NCBI GenBank assembly: GCA_963781805.1
Contig: CAWAHF010000004.1
Location: 3,720,001 to 3,784,000 of the forward strand
From: JAFGPL01 sp963781805
GTDB lineage: Bacteria > Bacteroidota > Bacteroidia > Bacteroidales > UBA10428
Reading direction: 5' to 3'
DNA: 64,000 nucleotides
In this document: positions 19,023 through 28,085 of the stretch, piece after piece
Layout of the letters: the number at the start of each line of letters is the position of its first letter
Position numbering within the stretch: position 1 is the first letter of the stretch
The notes under the pieces: model-generated
The model's database searches: none
Told to the model about the DNA's origin: nothing
What the model saw: the letters and a program-made list of their open reading frames with translations, nothing else
Translations under genes and position numbers: made by a program

Positions 19023-21017
19023 CTATTTTTTATAATCAGTACTAAGTACTCTAAACTCGGTACGGCGGTTCAGAAAATGAGCCATCTCCTGCTGGTCTTC
19101 GTCTTTCAGACTGTAAATATAACTATCGTTAAGCGTGGTTCCGACCGGTAGGAATGGATATAACTCATGATCCTGCTTATCCACAACTTTTGGTACAGAT
19201 TCTCCATATCCTTTGGCAACCAGACGATCACGGCTGATGCCTTTTTCAATAAGGTAGTTCACAACAGACTGGGCTCTTCTTTTTGAAAGCTCCAGATTAT
19301 ATTCATCGCTGGCTCTTGAGTCGGTATGTGAACCCAGTTCAATGGTGATATTGTCATTTTCATTCAGAGTTTCAACCAGTTTATCCAGGCTGATTAACGA
19401 TTCAGGTCTTAATTTAGCACTATTTAAATCGAAGAAAATATTATCTATCCTTATAGGCTCATCAATCGGTGTAATATAAATTTCGGTGGTAAGTTCAGTA
19501 CTTTGATTTAATCCTTTGGTGGTTTCTCTTTCTTTTCCTTTAAGGTATCTGTCCTTTGATGCAATAAATACATAATCTGTTGCCGGATTCAACATAAATT
19601 TGAATTCACCTTGCTTTCCGGTCTCGTTTTCCAGGGTAATCCCGTCGCTTCCAATTGATTTAACCGTTGCGCCGGGAATTATTTCATCGGTTTTTTGATT
19701 TTTAACCACACCTGTTATGCTGAATTTTAAAGGTGGGAGCATGAACGAATAAATATCATCATTCCCGCGGCCTTTACGGGTAGATGATAAATACCCGCTT
19801 TCGCGTTTAGCTTCAAATACAATTCCAAAATCATCCGAGGAGGAATTAATCGGATATTTCATATTTTCCACCGTCCATTGTCCGGAAGCATCTTTTTTAG
19901 CTTTAAAAATATCCAGACCGCCCATACCAATAAAACCATCGGAAGAAAAATAGAGCGTGCCATCGGCATGTACATATGGGAAAACTTCATCTCCAGGTGT
20001 ATTAATCTGCGGGCCCGCATTTTCAGGTTTTCCCCATTTCCCTGATTTATCATTCCGGGTAACAAACCATATATCTTTGCTGTTTTTGCCCTGAAGATTC
20101 TTTATACTGCCCTCCATATCAGAGACAAAATACAATGTAAGTTCATCGGGAGTTATTGCAGGATGTGCAACAACTATGCTATCCCCTTCGATTTGCAAGG
20201 GTTCAACTTTGCCCCATTTTTCTCCGTCACGGGTTGCAGAGTATATTTCGCAGCCCATTGCTTTGCGTTTGCTCACATTGCAACGAGTGAAATACATAGT
20301 TTTATAATTATTGAAAATGATGGGAGTACCTTCTTCTGCATCCGTATTAACGGGTTCATCCAATGGTATAGGAGTACTCCATTTCCCTTTTCTGTCTTCA
20401 GATGAAACAAAAATATCGGAAAAATTCTGGCCGGTTACCCCTTGTTCTGCTTTCCCCTGGGTTTCATCACGAGAGGAAGTAAAATACACTTCACGGTAAT
20501 CTGCGCTTCCAAAACAAGGGCTGTAATCGCTGAATTTTGAATTAAAAAATTTCATCTCTTCAACTACGTAGCCATTCGGATATTCCATCCATTCCAGAGC
20601 CAAATCGCATGAAGTAATTCCGTCGTTTCCCCGGGGATCGGAGGGAACTATTTCTTTGTAGGCCTGAAATTGCTTTTTTGCTTCTTCATATTTCTGATTC
20701 ATTTTTAAAGCATCGGCATAATATAAAATTGCAAGCGGATTCGGATAATTCTTAGCAAGCACTTTGCCGTACCATAATTCTGATTGAGCCGGATTATTGG
20801 TTTTACGGTAACATTCTGCTATATAAAATGCAATATCAAGCTTATCACTTTTAGACATGGTTTTATCGTAAGCATCTTTAAACTGATCAATTGCCAGATA
20901 GTATTCTCCTGCTTCATATGTCTCGAATGCCCTTCCGGTTTTTTTTGATTGGGCTGAAATATCCGAAACATAAACTATTAAAAAGATGTAAAGGCAAGTT
21001 TTAAATATCCGTTTCAT
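19023..21017 (-). CDS. OmpA-family protein with TPR, beta-propeller and regulatory domain (PorE-like architecture)
   Basis: A 664-residue protein. Signal peptide at 1-22 (IFLIVYVSDISAQ); TPR-like helices about 25-130; PD40/WD40-like propeller blades about 150-425 (YFTSSRDETQG, IYFSSD-like repeats, GYLSSTRKGRGNDDIYSF); a carboxypeptidase-regulatory-like domain about 432-515; an OmpA C-terminal peptidoglycan-binding domain about 530-660 (IFFDLNSAKLRPES; GSHTDSRASDEYNLELSKRR). This order is that of PorE, a component linking the T9SS to peptidoglycan. PorE is a lipoprotein, whereas this signal peptide has no lipobox Cys, and Bacteroidota carry several paralogues, so the T9SS role is an inference. 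A near-consensus promoter lies upstream at 21107-21136. Confidence 0.85.
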   Translation of the reverse strand: MKRIFKTCLYIFLIVYVSDISAQSKKTGRAFETYEAGEYYLAIDQFKDAYDKTMSKSDKLDIAFYIAECYRKTNNPAQSELWYGKVLAKNYPNPLAILYYADALKMNQKYEEAKKQFQAYKEIVPSDPRGNDGITSCDLALEWMEYPNGYVVEEMKFFNSKFSDYSPCFGSADYREVYFTSSRDETQGKAEQGVTGQNFSDIFVSSEDRKGKWSTPIPLDEPVNTDAEEGTPIIFNNYKTMYFTRCNVSKRKAMGCEIYSATRDGEKWGKVEPLQIEGDSIVVAHPAITPDELTLYFVSDMEGSIKNLQGKNSKDIWFVTRNDKSGKWGKPENAGPQINTPGDEVFPYVHADGTLYFSSDGFIGMGGLDIFKAKKDASGQWTVENMKYPINSSSDDFGIVFEAKRESGYLSSTRKGRGNDDIYSFMLPPLKFSITGVVKNQKTDEIIPGATVKSIGSDGITLENETGKQGEFKFMLNPATDYVFIASKDRYLKGKERETTKGLNQSTELTTEIYITPIDEPIRIDNIFFDLNSAKLRPESLISLDKLVETLNENDNITIELGSHTDSRASDEYNLELSKRRAQSVVNYLIEKGISRDRLVAKGYGESVPKVVDKQDHELYPFLPVGTTLNDSYIYSLKDEDQQEMAHFLNRRTEFRVLSTDYKK

Positions 21018-21106
21018 TTTTATACTTTTTACTTGTAAACCGACACCCCCAAAACGAATAATTTATTATTTTATTCTGCTAAGTGGGATGAATCCGTTTT
21101 GAAGTC

Positions 21107-21136
21107 CAAATATATATTATTCCAATCGTTAACCAA
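21107..21136 (-). promoter_or_regulatory. Promoter of the PorE-like OmpA gene
   Basis: On the minus strand TTG (21136-21134), 19 nt, TATATTTG (21114-21107): an exact Bacteroidota-type promoter with a leader of about 85 nt. Confidence 0.75.
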
Positions 21137-21282
21137 AGCCGGAGGTTTAAGATTCTGTGAAAATGAGATTTTTAACCGGCAATAACAATGTAAAAATAGT
21201 CTAAAAATAAATTATTGAGGACCGGAATTCGAATGGATTATTAACATTCTGCAAATAAAAATAATAGGATGACTGATAAAAC

Positions 21283-21310
21283 AAAAAAGACCGGGAAACC
21301 GGTCTTTTAC
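21283..21310 (-). terminator. Rho-independent terminator of glnA
   Basis: A 10-bp stem AAAAGACCGG (21285-21294) / CCGGTCTTTT (21299-21308) is closed by a GAAA (TTTC on the minus strand) tetraloop and followed by T residues on the minus strand, 40 nt past the glnA stop. Confidence 0.9.
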
Positions 21311-21348
21311 AAATTGTTATGGACAATCAAATTAAATGAGATCACATT

Positions 21349-22761
21349 TTAATTATCATAGTACAATGAAAATTCGTAAGGATGAGGTCTTAAAGAAAGC
21401 TCACTGATTTCAAATTCATGTTTGTATTCAATATAGGTTTGAATGACATCATCAGTAAACACATCACCTTTTAAAAGAAATTCATGATCATGTTCGAGAG
21501 CCGAAAGTGCATCTGACAATGAACCCGGTACAGATTTAATATTTGCTTTTTCAGATTCACTGAGTTTGTAAATATTTGCATCAAGTGGCTGACCCGGTTC
21601 AATTTTGTTCTGAATGCCGTCAATAACAGCCATAAGCATAGCGCTCCAAAGGATATATCCATTGGCTGTGGGATCTGGACAACGAAATTCAAATCTTTTT
21701 GCTTTGGGATTTTCGCTGTACATTGGAATACGAATGGCGGCTGAACGGTTACGTGCAGAATAAACCAGGTTAACAGGCGCTTCATATCCGGGGACAAGAC
21801 GTCTGTATGAATTTGTTGTTGGCGCTGCAAATGCAAGAAGGGCAGCTGCATGCTTTAATATTCCACCGATTGCCCATAAACCTTCCTGAGAAAATCCGGC
21901 ATATTTATCACCAGCAAACATAGGTTTTCCACCTTTCCATAATGAGAAATGACTGTGCATTCCACTGCCGTTGTCCATGAAAATAGGTTTTGGCATAAAC
22001 GTAACAGTTTTTCCATATTTTTTGGCTACGTTTTTAATAATATACTTATACCACATAAACTGGTCTGCCATATTCAGTAATTCTGAAAACTGCATATCAA
22101 TTTCGCACTGGCCGCCTGTTGCAACTTCGTGATGATGAGCTTCAACCACAATACCAATTTTCTGCATTTCAGCTACCATTTCACCGCGCAAATCTGAGTA
22201 AGTATCGGTAGGACTTACAGGAAAATAACCCCCTTTGTAACTGGGTTTGTAACCAAGATTCGGTTCTTCAATACGATTGGTGTTCCATGCACCTTCCACC
22301 GAATCTATCTTATAAAATCCGGTATTCTGAGTTTGATCAAATCTAATTTCATCGAAAATAAAAAATTCGGGTTCTGGTCCGATGAAAGCTGTATCGGCGA
22401 TTCCTGTACTTTTTAGATACTCGGTTGATTTTTTGGCAACATATCTGGGATCGCGGGAATAAGCTTCTTTTGTGACAGGATCATAAATATCAGCAATTAT
22501 ACTTACCGTAGGTTCTTTAAAAAAAGGATCAATCTTAGTTGTTTCCGGTTGGGGTATCGCCAGCATATCACTCTGGTGAATTCCCTTCCATCCCCTGATG
22601 GATGAACCATCAAAACCTAGTCCGTCTACAAAGATACCATTGTCCCATATATCAATGGGATAAGAACAGTGTTGCCATGTTCCAAGAAGATCGACAAACT
22701 TCAGGTCGACCATTTTGGCATTGTGTTTTTTAGCAAAATCAAAAAATTCTTTTGGTGTCAT
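21349..22761 (-). CDS. glnA: Glutamine synthetase type I
   Basis: A 470-residue GS-I: MTPKEFFDFAKKHNAKMVDL, the metal and substrate loops FIGPEPEFF and VATGGQCEIDMQF, the ATP-binding region PKPIFMDNGSGMHSH, and NLVYSARNRSAAIRIP with KRFEFRCPDPTANGY. It condenses ammonia and glutamate to glutamine. Length is standard for bacterial GS-I. It lies 50 bp downstream of the unrelated type III enzyme on the same strand, so two forms of glutamine synthetase are clustered, a recurring Bacteroidales arrangement that suggests shared nitrogen control. No binding-site motif for a nitrogen regulator was recognised. A strong terminator follows. Confidence 0.95.
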   Translation of the reverse strand: MTPKEFFDFAKKHNAKMVDLKFVDLLGTWQHCSYPIDIWDNGIFVDGLGFDGSSIRGWKGIHQSDMLAIPQPETTKIDPFFKEPTVSIIADIYDPVTKEAYSRDPRYVAKKSTEYLKSTGIADTAFIGPEPEFFIFDEIRFDQTQNTGFYKIDSVEGAWNTNRIEEPNLGYKPSYKGGYFPVSPTDTYSDLRGEMVAEMQKIGIVVEAHHHEVATGGQCEIDMQFSELLNMADQFMWYKYIIKNVAKKYGKTVTFMPKPIFMDNGSGMHSHFSLWKGGKPMFAGDKYAGFSQEGLWAIGGILKHAAALLAFAAPTTNSYRRLVPGYEAPVNLVYSARNRSAAIRIPMYSENPKAKRFEFRCPDPTANGYILWSAMLMAVIDGIQNKIEPGQPLDANIYKLSESEKANIKSVPGSLSDALSALEHDHEFLLKGDVFTDDVIQTYIEYKHEFEISELSLRPHPYEFSLYYDN

Positions 22762-22811
22762 ACGTTAAAATTTTAAATGATTAATTAATTGATGCCCTTT
22801 ATTTGTTATGT

Positions 22812-25001
22812 TTATCTTGTAAATAATATTTCCCTGTATTTTGGCAGAGGCCATATTTCGTCATCTACCACCATCTCCAATTTATCAATATGATATCTGA
22901 TATCATCAAGAAAAGGAACAATGCTTTTCGAGTAGGCAATTGCTTTTTCGCGTTCATCTTCTATTTTGTTAGCCACTTTTCTGGCTTCTATCATATCATT
23001 CACCCTCAGCTTTATATAACTGACGTGCTCTGATATGCTTCGTATTAGCTCGATTCTCGCTTTTGACAACTCGGTAAATTCTTTTTCACTGAAAATTTCT
23101 TTAAGTCCTTTGATATTTTCAGTAAGTATTGTCTGGTATTTAACAGCTGTCGGAACAATATGATTAATAGCCAAATCTCCAAGAACACGAGATTCAATCT
23201 GAACCTTTTTGGTATAGATATCAAGTCTTACATGATTTCTGGCTTCAATTTCCCGTTCGTTTAATACACCCAGATTGACAAACAATTTTTTCGACTTATC
23301 GGTCAGATAATAATCATAAGCTTCAGGAACATTGGCAACATTGGTCAATCCGCGTTTCTCAGCTTCTTTTTTCCATTCTTCACTGTAGTTGTTTCCTTCA
23401 AAACGAATGGGCTTTGATTCGGTAATATACTTTCGCAACACCTGGAAAATTGCTTCATCTTTCTTTATTCCTTTATTTATAAGCTTTTCAACATCGCTCT
23501 TAAATTCGAGCAATTGCTGTGCAACTGCTGTATTCAGGGTTGTCATTGCCGAAGCACAATTAGCAGATGAACCTACAGCCCTGAATTCAAATTTATTTCC
23601 TGTAAATGCGAAGGGAGAAGTCCTGTTCCGGTCTGTATTATCCAGAAGGATTTTCGGAACTTTTATAATATTTAATTTAAGCTCTGTTTTTTCGTCCGGT
23701 GTCATTTTTTTAGACGTGACCATTTTTTCCAGCTTATCCAGCATTTTGGTCAACTGGCTGCCAATAAACACCGAAATAATTGCAGGAGGCGCTTCATTTG
23801 CTCCAAGTCGGTGCGCATTTCCGGCAGATGCAATACTGGCTCTTAGCAGGTCAGCATGGGTGTAAACAGCTTTAATGGTGTTGATAAGAAATGTCAGAAA
23901 CTGGAGGTTAGTTTTTGGATTTTTGCCCGGGGCCAGCAGATTTACTCCGGTATTTGTCATTAACGACCAGTTATTATGCTTTCCGGAACCATTGATATCT
24001 TTAAAAGGTTTTTCATGATGCAATACCATGAAATTATGATGTTTGGCTACCCGTTTCATGATATCCATCAACAGGATATTATGATCTACTGCCAGGTTAC
24101 ACTCTTCAAATATGGGTGCACATTCATACTGGTTGGGTGCTACCTCGTTATGTTTGGTCTTAACCGGAATACCAAGTTTATAACATTCAATCTCAAGTTC
24201 ATGCATAAAACAGGCTACCCGCTCGGGAATTGATCCAAAGTATTGGTCTTCAAGTTGCTGATCTTTAGATGATGCATGACCCATCAACGTACGTTCGGTA
24301 AGTAACAGATCAGGACGCGCATTATATAAGGCTTGATCAATAAGAAAATACTCTTGTTCCCAGCCTAATGTTGAAATCACTTTGTTAACATCTTTGTCAA
24401 AATACTGACAAACCTCAAGTGCGGCTTTGTCAATAGCATGTAGTGCTTTTAAAAGCGGGGTTTTATGGTCCAGTGCTTCTCCGGTGTATGAAACAAAAAT
24501 GGTGGGTATGCTTAACGTTTTGCCAACAATAAAAGCAGGAGAAGATGGATCCCACGCCGTATAACCTCTTGCCTCAAATGTATTTCTGATACCCCCGCTT
24601 GGAAAGCTTGAAGCATCGGGTTCCTGCTGAACAAGTAAATTACCTGAGAAATTTTCAATCACACTGCCGTCTCCTTTGATCTCAATAAAGGCATCATGCT
24701 TTTCTGCAGTGCCTTCTGTTAATGGCTGAAACCAGTGGGTATAATGGATTGCGCCCATTTCCAGCGCCCATGTTTTCATACCTGCTGCCACCTGATCAGC
24801 TACTTTCCGGTCAATTCTGGTTCCTTTTTCAACTGCTTCCATTACCTGTTCAAAAGCTTCACCCGTAAGGTATTTCTCCATTTTAACCTTATCGAAAACA
24901 TTTATTCCAAAATAATCTGATGTCAGGGGACTGGGGGGATCTACCTGTACAGGTTTTCTTTCAAACACTTCTTTAAGTGCATTAAATCTAATTACTGCCA
25001 T
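22812..25001 (-). CDS. glnN: Glutamine synthetase type III
   Basis: A 729-residue GSIII, the large dodecameric form first found in Bacteroides and some cyanobacteria. Recognisable blocks are MAVIRFNALKEVFERKPV, EGTAEKHDAFIEIKGDGSVI, NEVAPNQYECAPIFEECNLA, NGSGKHNNWSLMTNTGVNLL and NRTSPFAFTGNKFEFRAVGS. It performs the same reaction as glnA, probably under different nitrogen supply. It is the upstream gene of the pair; glnA follows after 50 bp. A TATATTTGC -7-like box on the minus strand at 25035-25027 sits close to the start, without a -33 partner. Confidence 0.96.
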   Translation of the reverse strand: MAVIRFNALKEVFERKPVQVDPPSPLTSDYFGINVFDKVKMEKYLTGEAFEQVMEAVEKGTRIDRKVADQVAAGMKTWALEMGAIHYTHWFQPLTEGTAEKHDAFIEIKGDGSVIENFSGNLLVQQEPDASSFPSGGIRNTFEARGYTAWDPSSPAFIVGKTLSIPTIFVSYTGEALDHKTPLLKALHAIDKAALEVCQYFDKDVNKVISTLGWEQEYFLIDQALYNARPDLLLTERTLMGHASSKDQQLEDQYFGSIPERVACFMHELEIECYKLGIPVKTKHNEVAPNQYECAPIFEECNLAVDHNILLMDIMKRVAKHHNFMVLHHEKPFKDINGSGKHNNWSLMTNTGVNLLAPGKNPKTNLQFLTFLINTIKAVYTHADLLRASIASAGNAHRLGANEAPPAIISVFIGSQLTKMLDKLEKMVTSKKMTPDEKTELKLNIIKVPKILLDNTDRNRTSPFAFTGNKFEFRAVGSSANCASAMTTLNTAVAQQLLEFKSDVEKLINKGIKKDEAIFQVLRKYITESKPIRFEGNNYSEEWKKEAEKRGLTNVANVPEAYDYYLTDKSKKLFVNLGVLNEREIEARNHVRLDIYTKKVQIESRVLGDLAINHIVPTAVKYQTILTENIKGLKEIFSEKEFTELSKARIELIRSISEHVSYIKLRVNDMIEARKVANKIEDEREKAIAYSKSIVPFLDDIRYHIDKLEMVVDDEIWPLPKYREILFTR

Positions 25002-25334
25002 AAAAATTCAATTTCGATAACGAATGGCAAATATATTAATAAATTTGATTTACCCGTAAAAAAATACAACAAAAAAATAAAAAACCCCTAAATTATTTAA
25101 TGAACACATAAAAATATTGGGGTAGCTTTTAAAAAAAGCAAATATTTTACAAATGCTATTTTTGAAGGCAGATAAAAGAATTACCTTTGATATTTTGTAA
25201 ATTATACTATATTTACTTAATAATTAATAGTATATAAGATAAATCAATTATTAATTGGCAGGATAGATTAATATTGCATGAATTAATTTTATGTAATTGT
25301 TCACAGATTTTATCAATCTTCGATCTGAAATTTA
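25002..25334. promoter_or_regulatory. Upstream region of glnN
   Basis: Very AT-rich, with no gene. It contains the -7-like box for glnN (25027-25035) and two short inverted A/T-rich stretches near 25100-25150 (GCTTTTAAAAAAAGC at 25126-25140). No classical NtrC or sigma-54 element was seen. Confidence 0.4.
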
Positions 25335-25919
25335 TTATTTCTTGTTGTTTTTCTCTTTATTGTATTCATCTGCTGTGTACTCAAGCTCATTAAACCAGAT
25401 AATCCCAAATCTCCTGATAAGAGATTCCCGGGTAAACTTATATACCGGAGTGTTTAGCTTATTCCCCAAAACAATAGCAGGTTTACATATGCTCCATTTA
25501 TCGTAGTTTACAGCATCAAAATCTTGATATTTTCTTACCCTTACCGGATATAAATGACAGGAAACAGGTTTTCTGAAATCAATTTTACCATCGTAATATG
25601 CCTTTTCAATCCCACAGCGGGCTATCCCATTTTCAAAAAACGTAAAGGCACATTCCTTACCATGATTTAATTGGGTTACAGGCTCTCCGTCTGCATCAAT
25701 ATAAAATACCCCTTTCTGTTCTATTTCCTGCCTGTTTTCCGGTTGAAGATAATCTTTGATGACTTCATAAATTTCTTTCAGCTTTTCTGCCTCTTCCGGT
25801 AACAGAGGGGCGCCTGATTCTCCCTGCACACAGCAGGCTCCTTTACATTTCTCCAAATCGCACGTGAAATTTTCTTCCAGCAGGTCAAGACTTACTAATG
25901 TGCCATTTATCTTTAGCAT
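25335..25919 (-). CDS. DUF3109 family cysteine-rich protein
   Basis: A 194-residue protein starting MLKINGTLVSLDLLEENFTC, with clustered cysteines CDLEKCKGACC, ECAFTFF, ARCGIEKAY and VSCHLYPVR, the DUF3109 pattern. The cysteines suggest metal or Fe-S binding, as in YkgJ proteins; the function is unknown. The tail is Lys/Asn-rich. It is divergent from the NUDIX gene with a 59-bp intergenic region. Confidence 0.88.
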   Translation of the reverse strand: MLKINGTLVSLDLLEENFTCDLEKCKGACCVQGESGAPLLPEEAEKLKEIYEVIKDYLQPENRQEIEQKGVFYIDADGEPVTQLNHGKECAFTFFENGIARCGIEKAYYDGKIDFRKPVSCHLYPVRVRKYQDFDAVNYDKWSICKPAIVLGNKLNTPVYKFTRESLIRRFGIIWFNELEYTADEYNKEKNNKK

Positions 25920-25978
25920 GGGAATTATTATTAATGCATAAAATTACGTTAATTTGTATAACAATTAACGAAACAAAA

Positions 25979-26383
25979 ATGCCAAAAACTACTGTCGGTG
26001 CAATAATCTTCAGAATAAATAAAGATGTAACTCAAGTATTATTGACCAAGCGGAATATTCCTCCTTTTAAAAATTACTGGTGCTTACCGGGTGGACATAT
26101 TGAGAAAAATGAAGAAGCTGAAAAAGCTATCGTCCGTGAAGTAAAAGAAGAAACCAATCTTGACTTTTCCCCTAATTTTTTGTGTTATCTCGATGAAATA
26201 TTTCCTGGAATGGAAATTCACAATGTAGTGCAAATGTTTTACGGAGAAGCAACCAACACACCAAAAGCTGAACCTGGTGAAGTTTCGGATATCGGGTGGT
26301 TTAATCTTGAAGATGCTGTGAGCATGGATTTGGCTTTCAGGCATATAGAGGGGTTGAGAATATTTATGGAAAGAGTAAAATGA
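25979..26383 (+). CDS. NUDIX hydrolase
   Basis: From the ATG at 25979 the protein is 134 residues with a canonical Nudix box (GHIEKNEEAEKAIVREVKEE then TNL), preceded by the strand VGAIIFRINKDVTQVLLTKR. It hydrolyses a nucleoside-diphosphate-linked substrate; which one cannot be told. A longer frame opens at 25898 inside the divergent DUF3109 gene and adds 27 unlike residues, so 25979 is preferred. It is followed directly by a tandem-repeat region. Confidence 0.88.
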   Translation: MPKTTVGAIIFRINKDVTQVLLTKRNIPPFKNYWCLPGGHIEKNEEAEKAIVREVKEETNLDFSPNFLCYLDEIFPGMEIHNVVQMFYGEATNTPKAEPGEVSDIGWFNLEDAVSMDLAFRHIEGLRIFMERVK

Positions 26384-26389
26384 ATCTAA

Positions 26390-27185
26390 TGATCGCTTTC
26401 TTTGTGATTCGGTGTTGGGGAGCCTTTCCTCAAAACCCTTTGTACTCCCGTTGGGCATATTGGTTTTTTTTATTCCGCCCTGGGTGCAGATACTTTATTC
26501 CTTAAGATTATTAATTGAATAGTTCGAATGAACTGCGGATTATTTCATGATCCGGTGTTGGGGAGCCAATCTCAAAAATCCCTTTGCACTCCCTTCGGTC
26601 GTCGGGTCTTTTTTTATTCCGCCCGGTAAACATAATATCTTAATCTGTATTAAAGAATTTCATATATTATTTTAAACTGCGGATTATTTCATGATCCGGT
26701 GTTGGGGAGCCAATTTCAAAAATCCCTCTACACTCCCTTCGGTTGTCGGGTCTTTTTTTATTCCGCCCGGTAAACATAATATCTTAATCTGTATTAAAGA
26801 ATTTCATATATTATTTTAAACTGCGGATTACTTCGTGATCCGGTGTTGGGGAGCCAATCTCAAAAATCCCTTTGCACTCCCTTCGGTCGTCGGGTCTTTT
26901 TTTATTCCGCCCGGTAAACATAATATCTTAATCTGTATTAAAGAATTTCATATATTATTTTAAACTGCGGATTACTTCGTGATCCGGTGTTGGGGAACCA
27001 ATCTCAAAAATCCCTCTACACTCCCTTCGGTCGTCGGTTTTTTTTATTCCGCCCGGTAAACATAATATCTTAATCTGTATTAAAGGATTTCATGTATTAT
27101 TTTAAACTGCGGATTATTTCATGATCCGGTGTTGGGGAGCCAATCTCAAAAATCCCTTTGCACTCCCTTCGGTCGTCGGGTCTTT
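26390..27185. repeat. Tandem repeat, period about 144 bp, six units, beside tRNA-Cys
   Basis: The word CCGGTGTTGGGGAGCC recurs near 26552, 26696, 26840, 26984 (one change) and 27126, and a diverged unit near 26407 keeps the same spacing, so the period is 142-145 bp. Each unit has a conserved part (CGGAT-loop-ATCCG stem, CTCAAAAATCCC, CTCCCTTCGGTCGTCGGG, a T run, TTCCGCCCGG) and an AT-rich spacer (AACATAATATCTTAATCTG). The CTCAAAAATCCC word is shared, on the opposite strand, with the sequence just past the tRNA-Cys 3' end. No protein is credible here. Confidence 0.85.
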
Positions 27186-27189
27186 TTTT

Positions 27190-27228
27190 ATTTCCCTCGG
27201 TTCTCAAGCAAGCTTGAACCGAGGGAAA
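27190..27228. other. Long hairpin
   Basis: TTTCCCTCGGTTC-TC-AAGC pairs with GCTTGAACCGAGGGAAA, a 17-bp stem with a 2-nt bulge and a tiny loop. It lies between the 144-bp repeat and the tRNA terminator and is the strongest hairpin in this part. Confidence 0.7.
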
Positions 27229-27230
27229 TA

Positions 27231-27268
27231 AAAAAATCCCCTCTTCGCTTCGCGAAAAAGGGATTTTT
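27231..27268 (-). terminator. Terminator of tRNA-Cys
   Basis: AAAAATCCC (27232-27240) pairs with GGGATTTTT (27260-27268), with an inner TTCGC/GCGAA stem, giving a composite hairpin followed by T residues on the minus strand, directly after the tRNA. Confidence 0.75.
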
Positions 27269-27271
27269 GAG

Positions 27272-27342
27272 AGGTCGGTGGCGGATTCGAACCGCCGTCT
27301 TTGGTTTTGCAGACCAGCGCCTAGCCACTCGGCCAACCGACC
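27272..27342 (-). tRNA. tRNA-Cys (GCA)
   Basis: Read on the minus strand, the acceptor stem GGTCGGT (27342-27336) pairs with ACCGACC (27279-27273). The D arm follows; the anticodon loop CTGCAAA holds GCA (Cys); the T arm is GGCGG-TTCGAAT-CCGCC. The discriminator is U and no CCA is encoded. The anticodon stem has one C-A mismatch at its outer pair. Open frames across it on both strands are artefacts. Confidence 0.92.
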
Positions 27343-27431
27343 AATGTATTGTTTCGGGAGTGCAAATGTATAAAAATATTCTTAATTCCTGAGCCCTGTC
27401 TCTAAATTTCACCTCATGTAATAAGATCTTG

Positions 27432-27605
27432 CTATTCTGCATATTTACCCAAACATTCCGGACAAAGGCAATCGTTATATTTTTCCATAATCGCCATCAT
27501 CTCTTTTTTATGAATATTCAGATGTTCACACCAGCAATCATCATTTCCAAAACATGAAAAGGACTTGCCGCACTCAGGGCACTTTTTTATTGTTTCCTGT
27601 TTCAT
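27432..27605 (-). CDS. Small cysteine-rich CWC-type protein
   Basis: From the ATG at 27605 the protein has 57 residues: MKQETIKKCPECGKSFSC, then DDCWCEHLNI and CLCPECLGKY. The CPxCG...CWC...CxCPxC pattern fits the cysteine-rich CWC family, a small probable zinc-binding protein of unknown role. Starting here leaves 1 bp after the folB stop, whereas an upstream Met at 27626 would overlap folB. It is co-transcribed with folB. Confidence 0.75.
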   Translation of the reverse strand: MKQETIKKCPECGKSFSCFGNDDCWCEHLNIHKKEMMAIMEKYNDCLCPECLGKYAE

Positions 27606-27606
27606 C

Positions 27607-27957
27607 TTAACGGGATAATGTAACACTTACACATTCGGTTTTACCTCCCAAAGGTGGATTGACCTTGGAAACCTTTACTGTGGCAGCGTTGATTATTTTA
27701 AAATTTGAATACAAGACATCCAGTATTCGCGATGCAATGTGTTCAAGCAGATGAGATTTTTTCGACATCTCTGATTTTATAAGCTGGTAAACTTTCTGAT
27801 AATTCAGGGTGTCTTCCAGTTTGTCAGATTGTGAGGGTTTATCCATATTGATATCAATGGTGAGATTTACTATAAATTTATTTCCTACAATCTGCTCTTC
27901 CTCATAATGTCCGTGGAAAGCATAGAATTCCATATTTTCCAAATGAATAAAGCCCAT
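27607..27957 (-). CDS. folB: Dihydroneopterin aldolase
   Basis: A 116-residue protein beginning MGFIHLENMEFYAFHGHYEEE, the FolB signature (FxGxHG-like with the catalytic Glu), with DTLNYQKVYQLIK and LLEHIASRILD and the final PPLGGKTECVSVTLSR. It converts dihydroneopterin to 6-hydroxymethyl-dihydropterin in folate synthesis. Length is normal. It is followed after 1 bp by the CWC protein gene and is divergent from the mannosyltransferase gene. Confidence 0.93.
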   Translation of the reverse strand: MGFIHLENMEFYAFHGHYEEEQIVGNKFIVNLTIDINMDKPSQSDKLEDTLNYQKVYQLIKSEMSKKSHLLEHIASRILDVLYSNFKIINAATVKVSKVNPPLGGKTECVSVTLSR

Positions 27958-28028
27958 TATTTGTATGATTTAAGATTTTTTAAGGCTGTAGCAAAGTTCA
28001 TAAAATTTTCAGGAGTTAAAAACTATTG

Positions 28029-28058
28029 TTGTTAAAATACAATTTATCTATATTTTTG
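28029..28058 (+). promoter_or_regulatory. Promoter of the GT22-like gene
   Basis: TTG (28029-28031), exactly 19 nt, TATTTTTG (28051-28058): full Bacteroidota promoter. Transcription should start near 28065, which rules out the upstream in-frame ATG at 28026 and fixes the start at 28086. Confidence 0.8.
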
Positions 28059-28085
28059 TCACGACTAAAACTAAGTTCGAGAGTA

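Noticed and set aside
26390..27185. A tRNA-like or tRNA relic in each 144-bp unit
   Set aside because: The CGGAT/ATCCG stem has a 9-nt loop without TTCRANY, and no acceptor or anticodon arm can be drawn.
27097..27442. Small proteins over tRNA-Cys
   Set aside because: They overlap the tRNA and the tandem repeat and have no recognisable motif.
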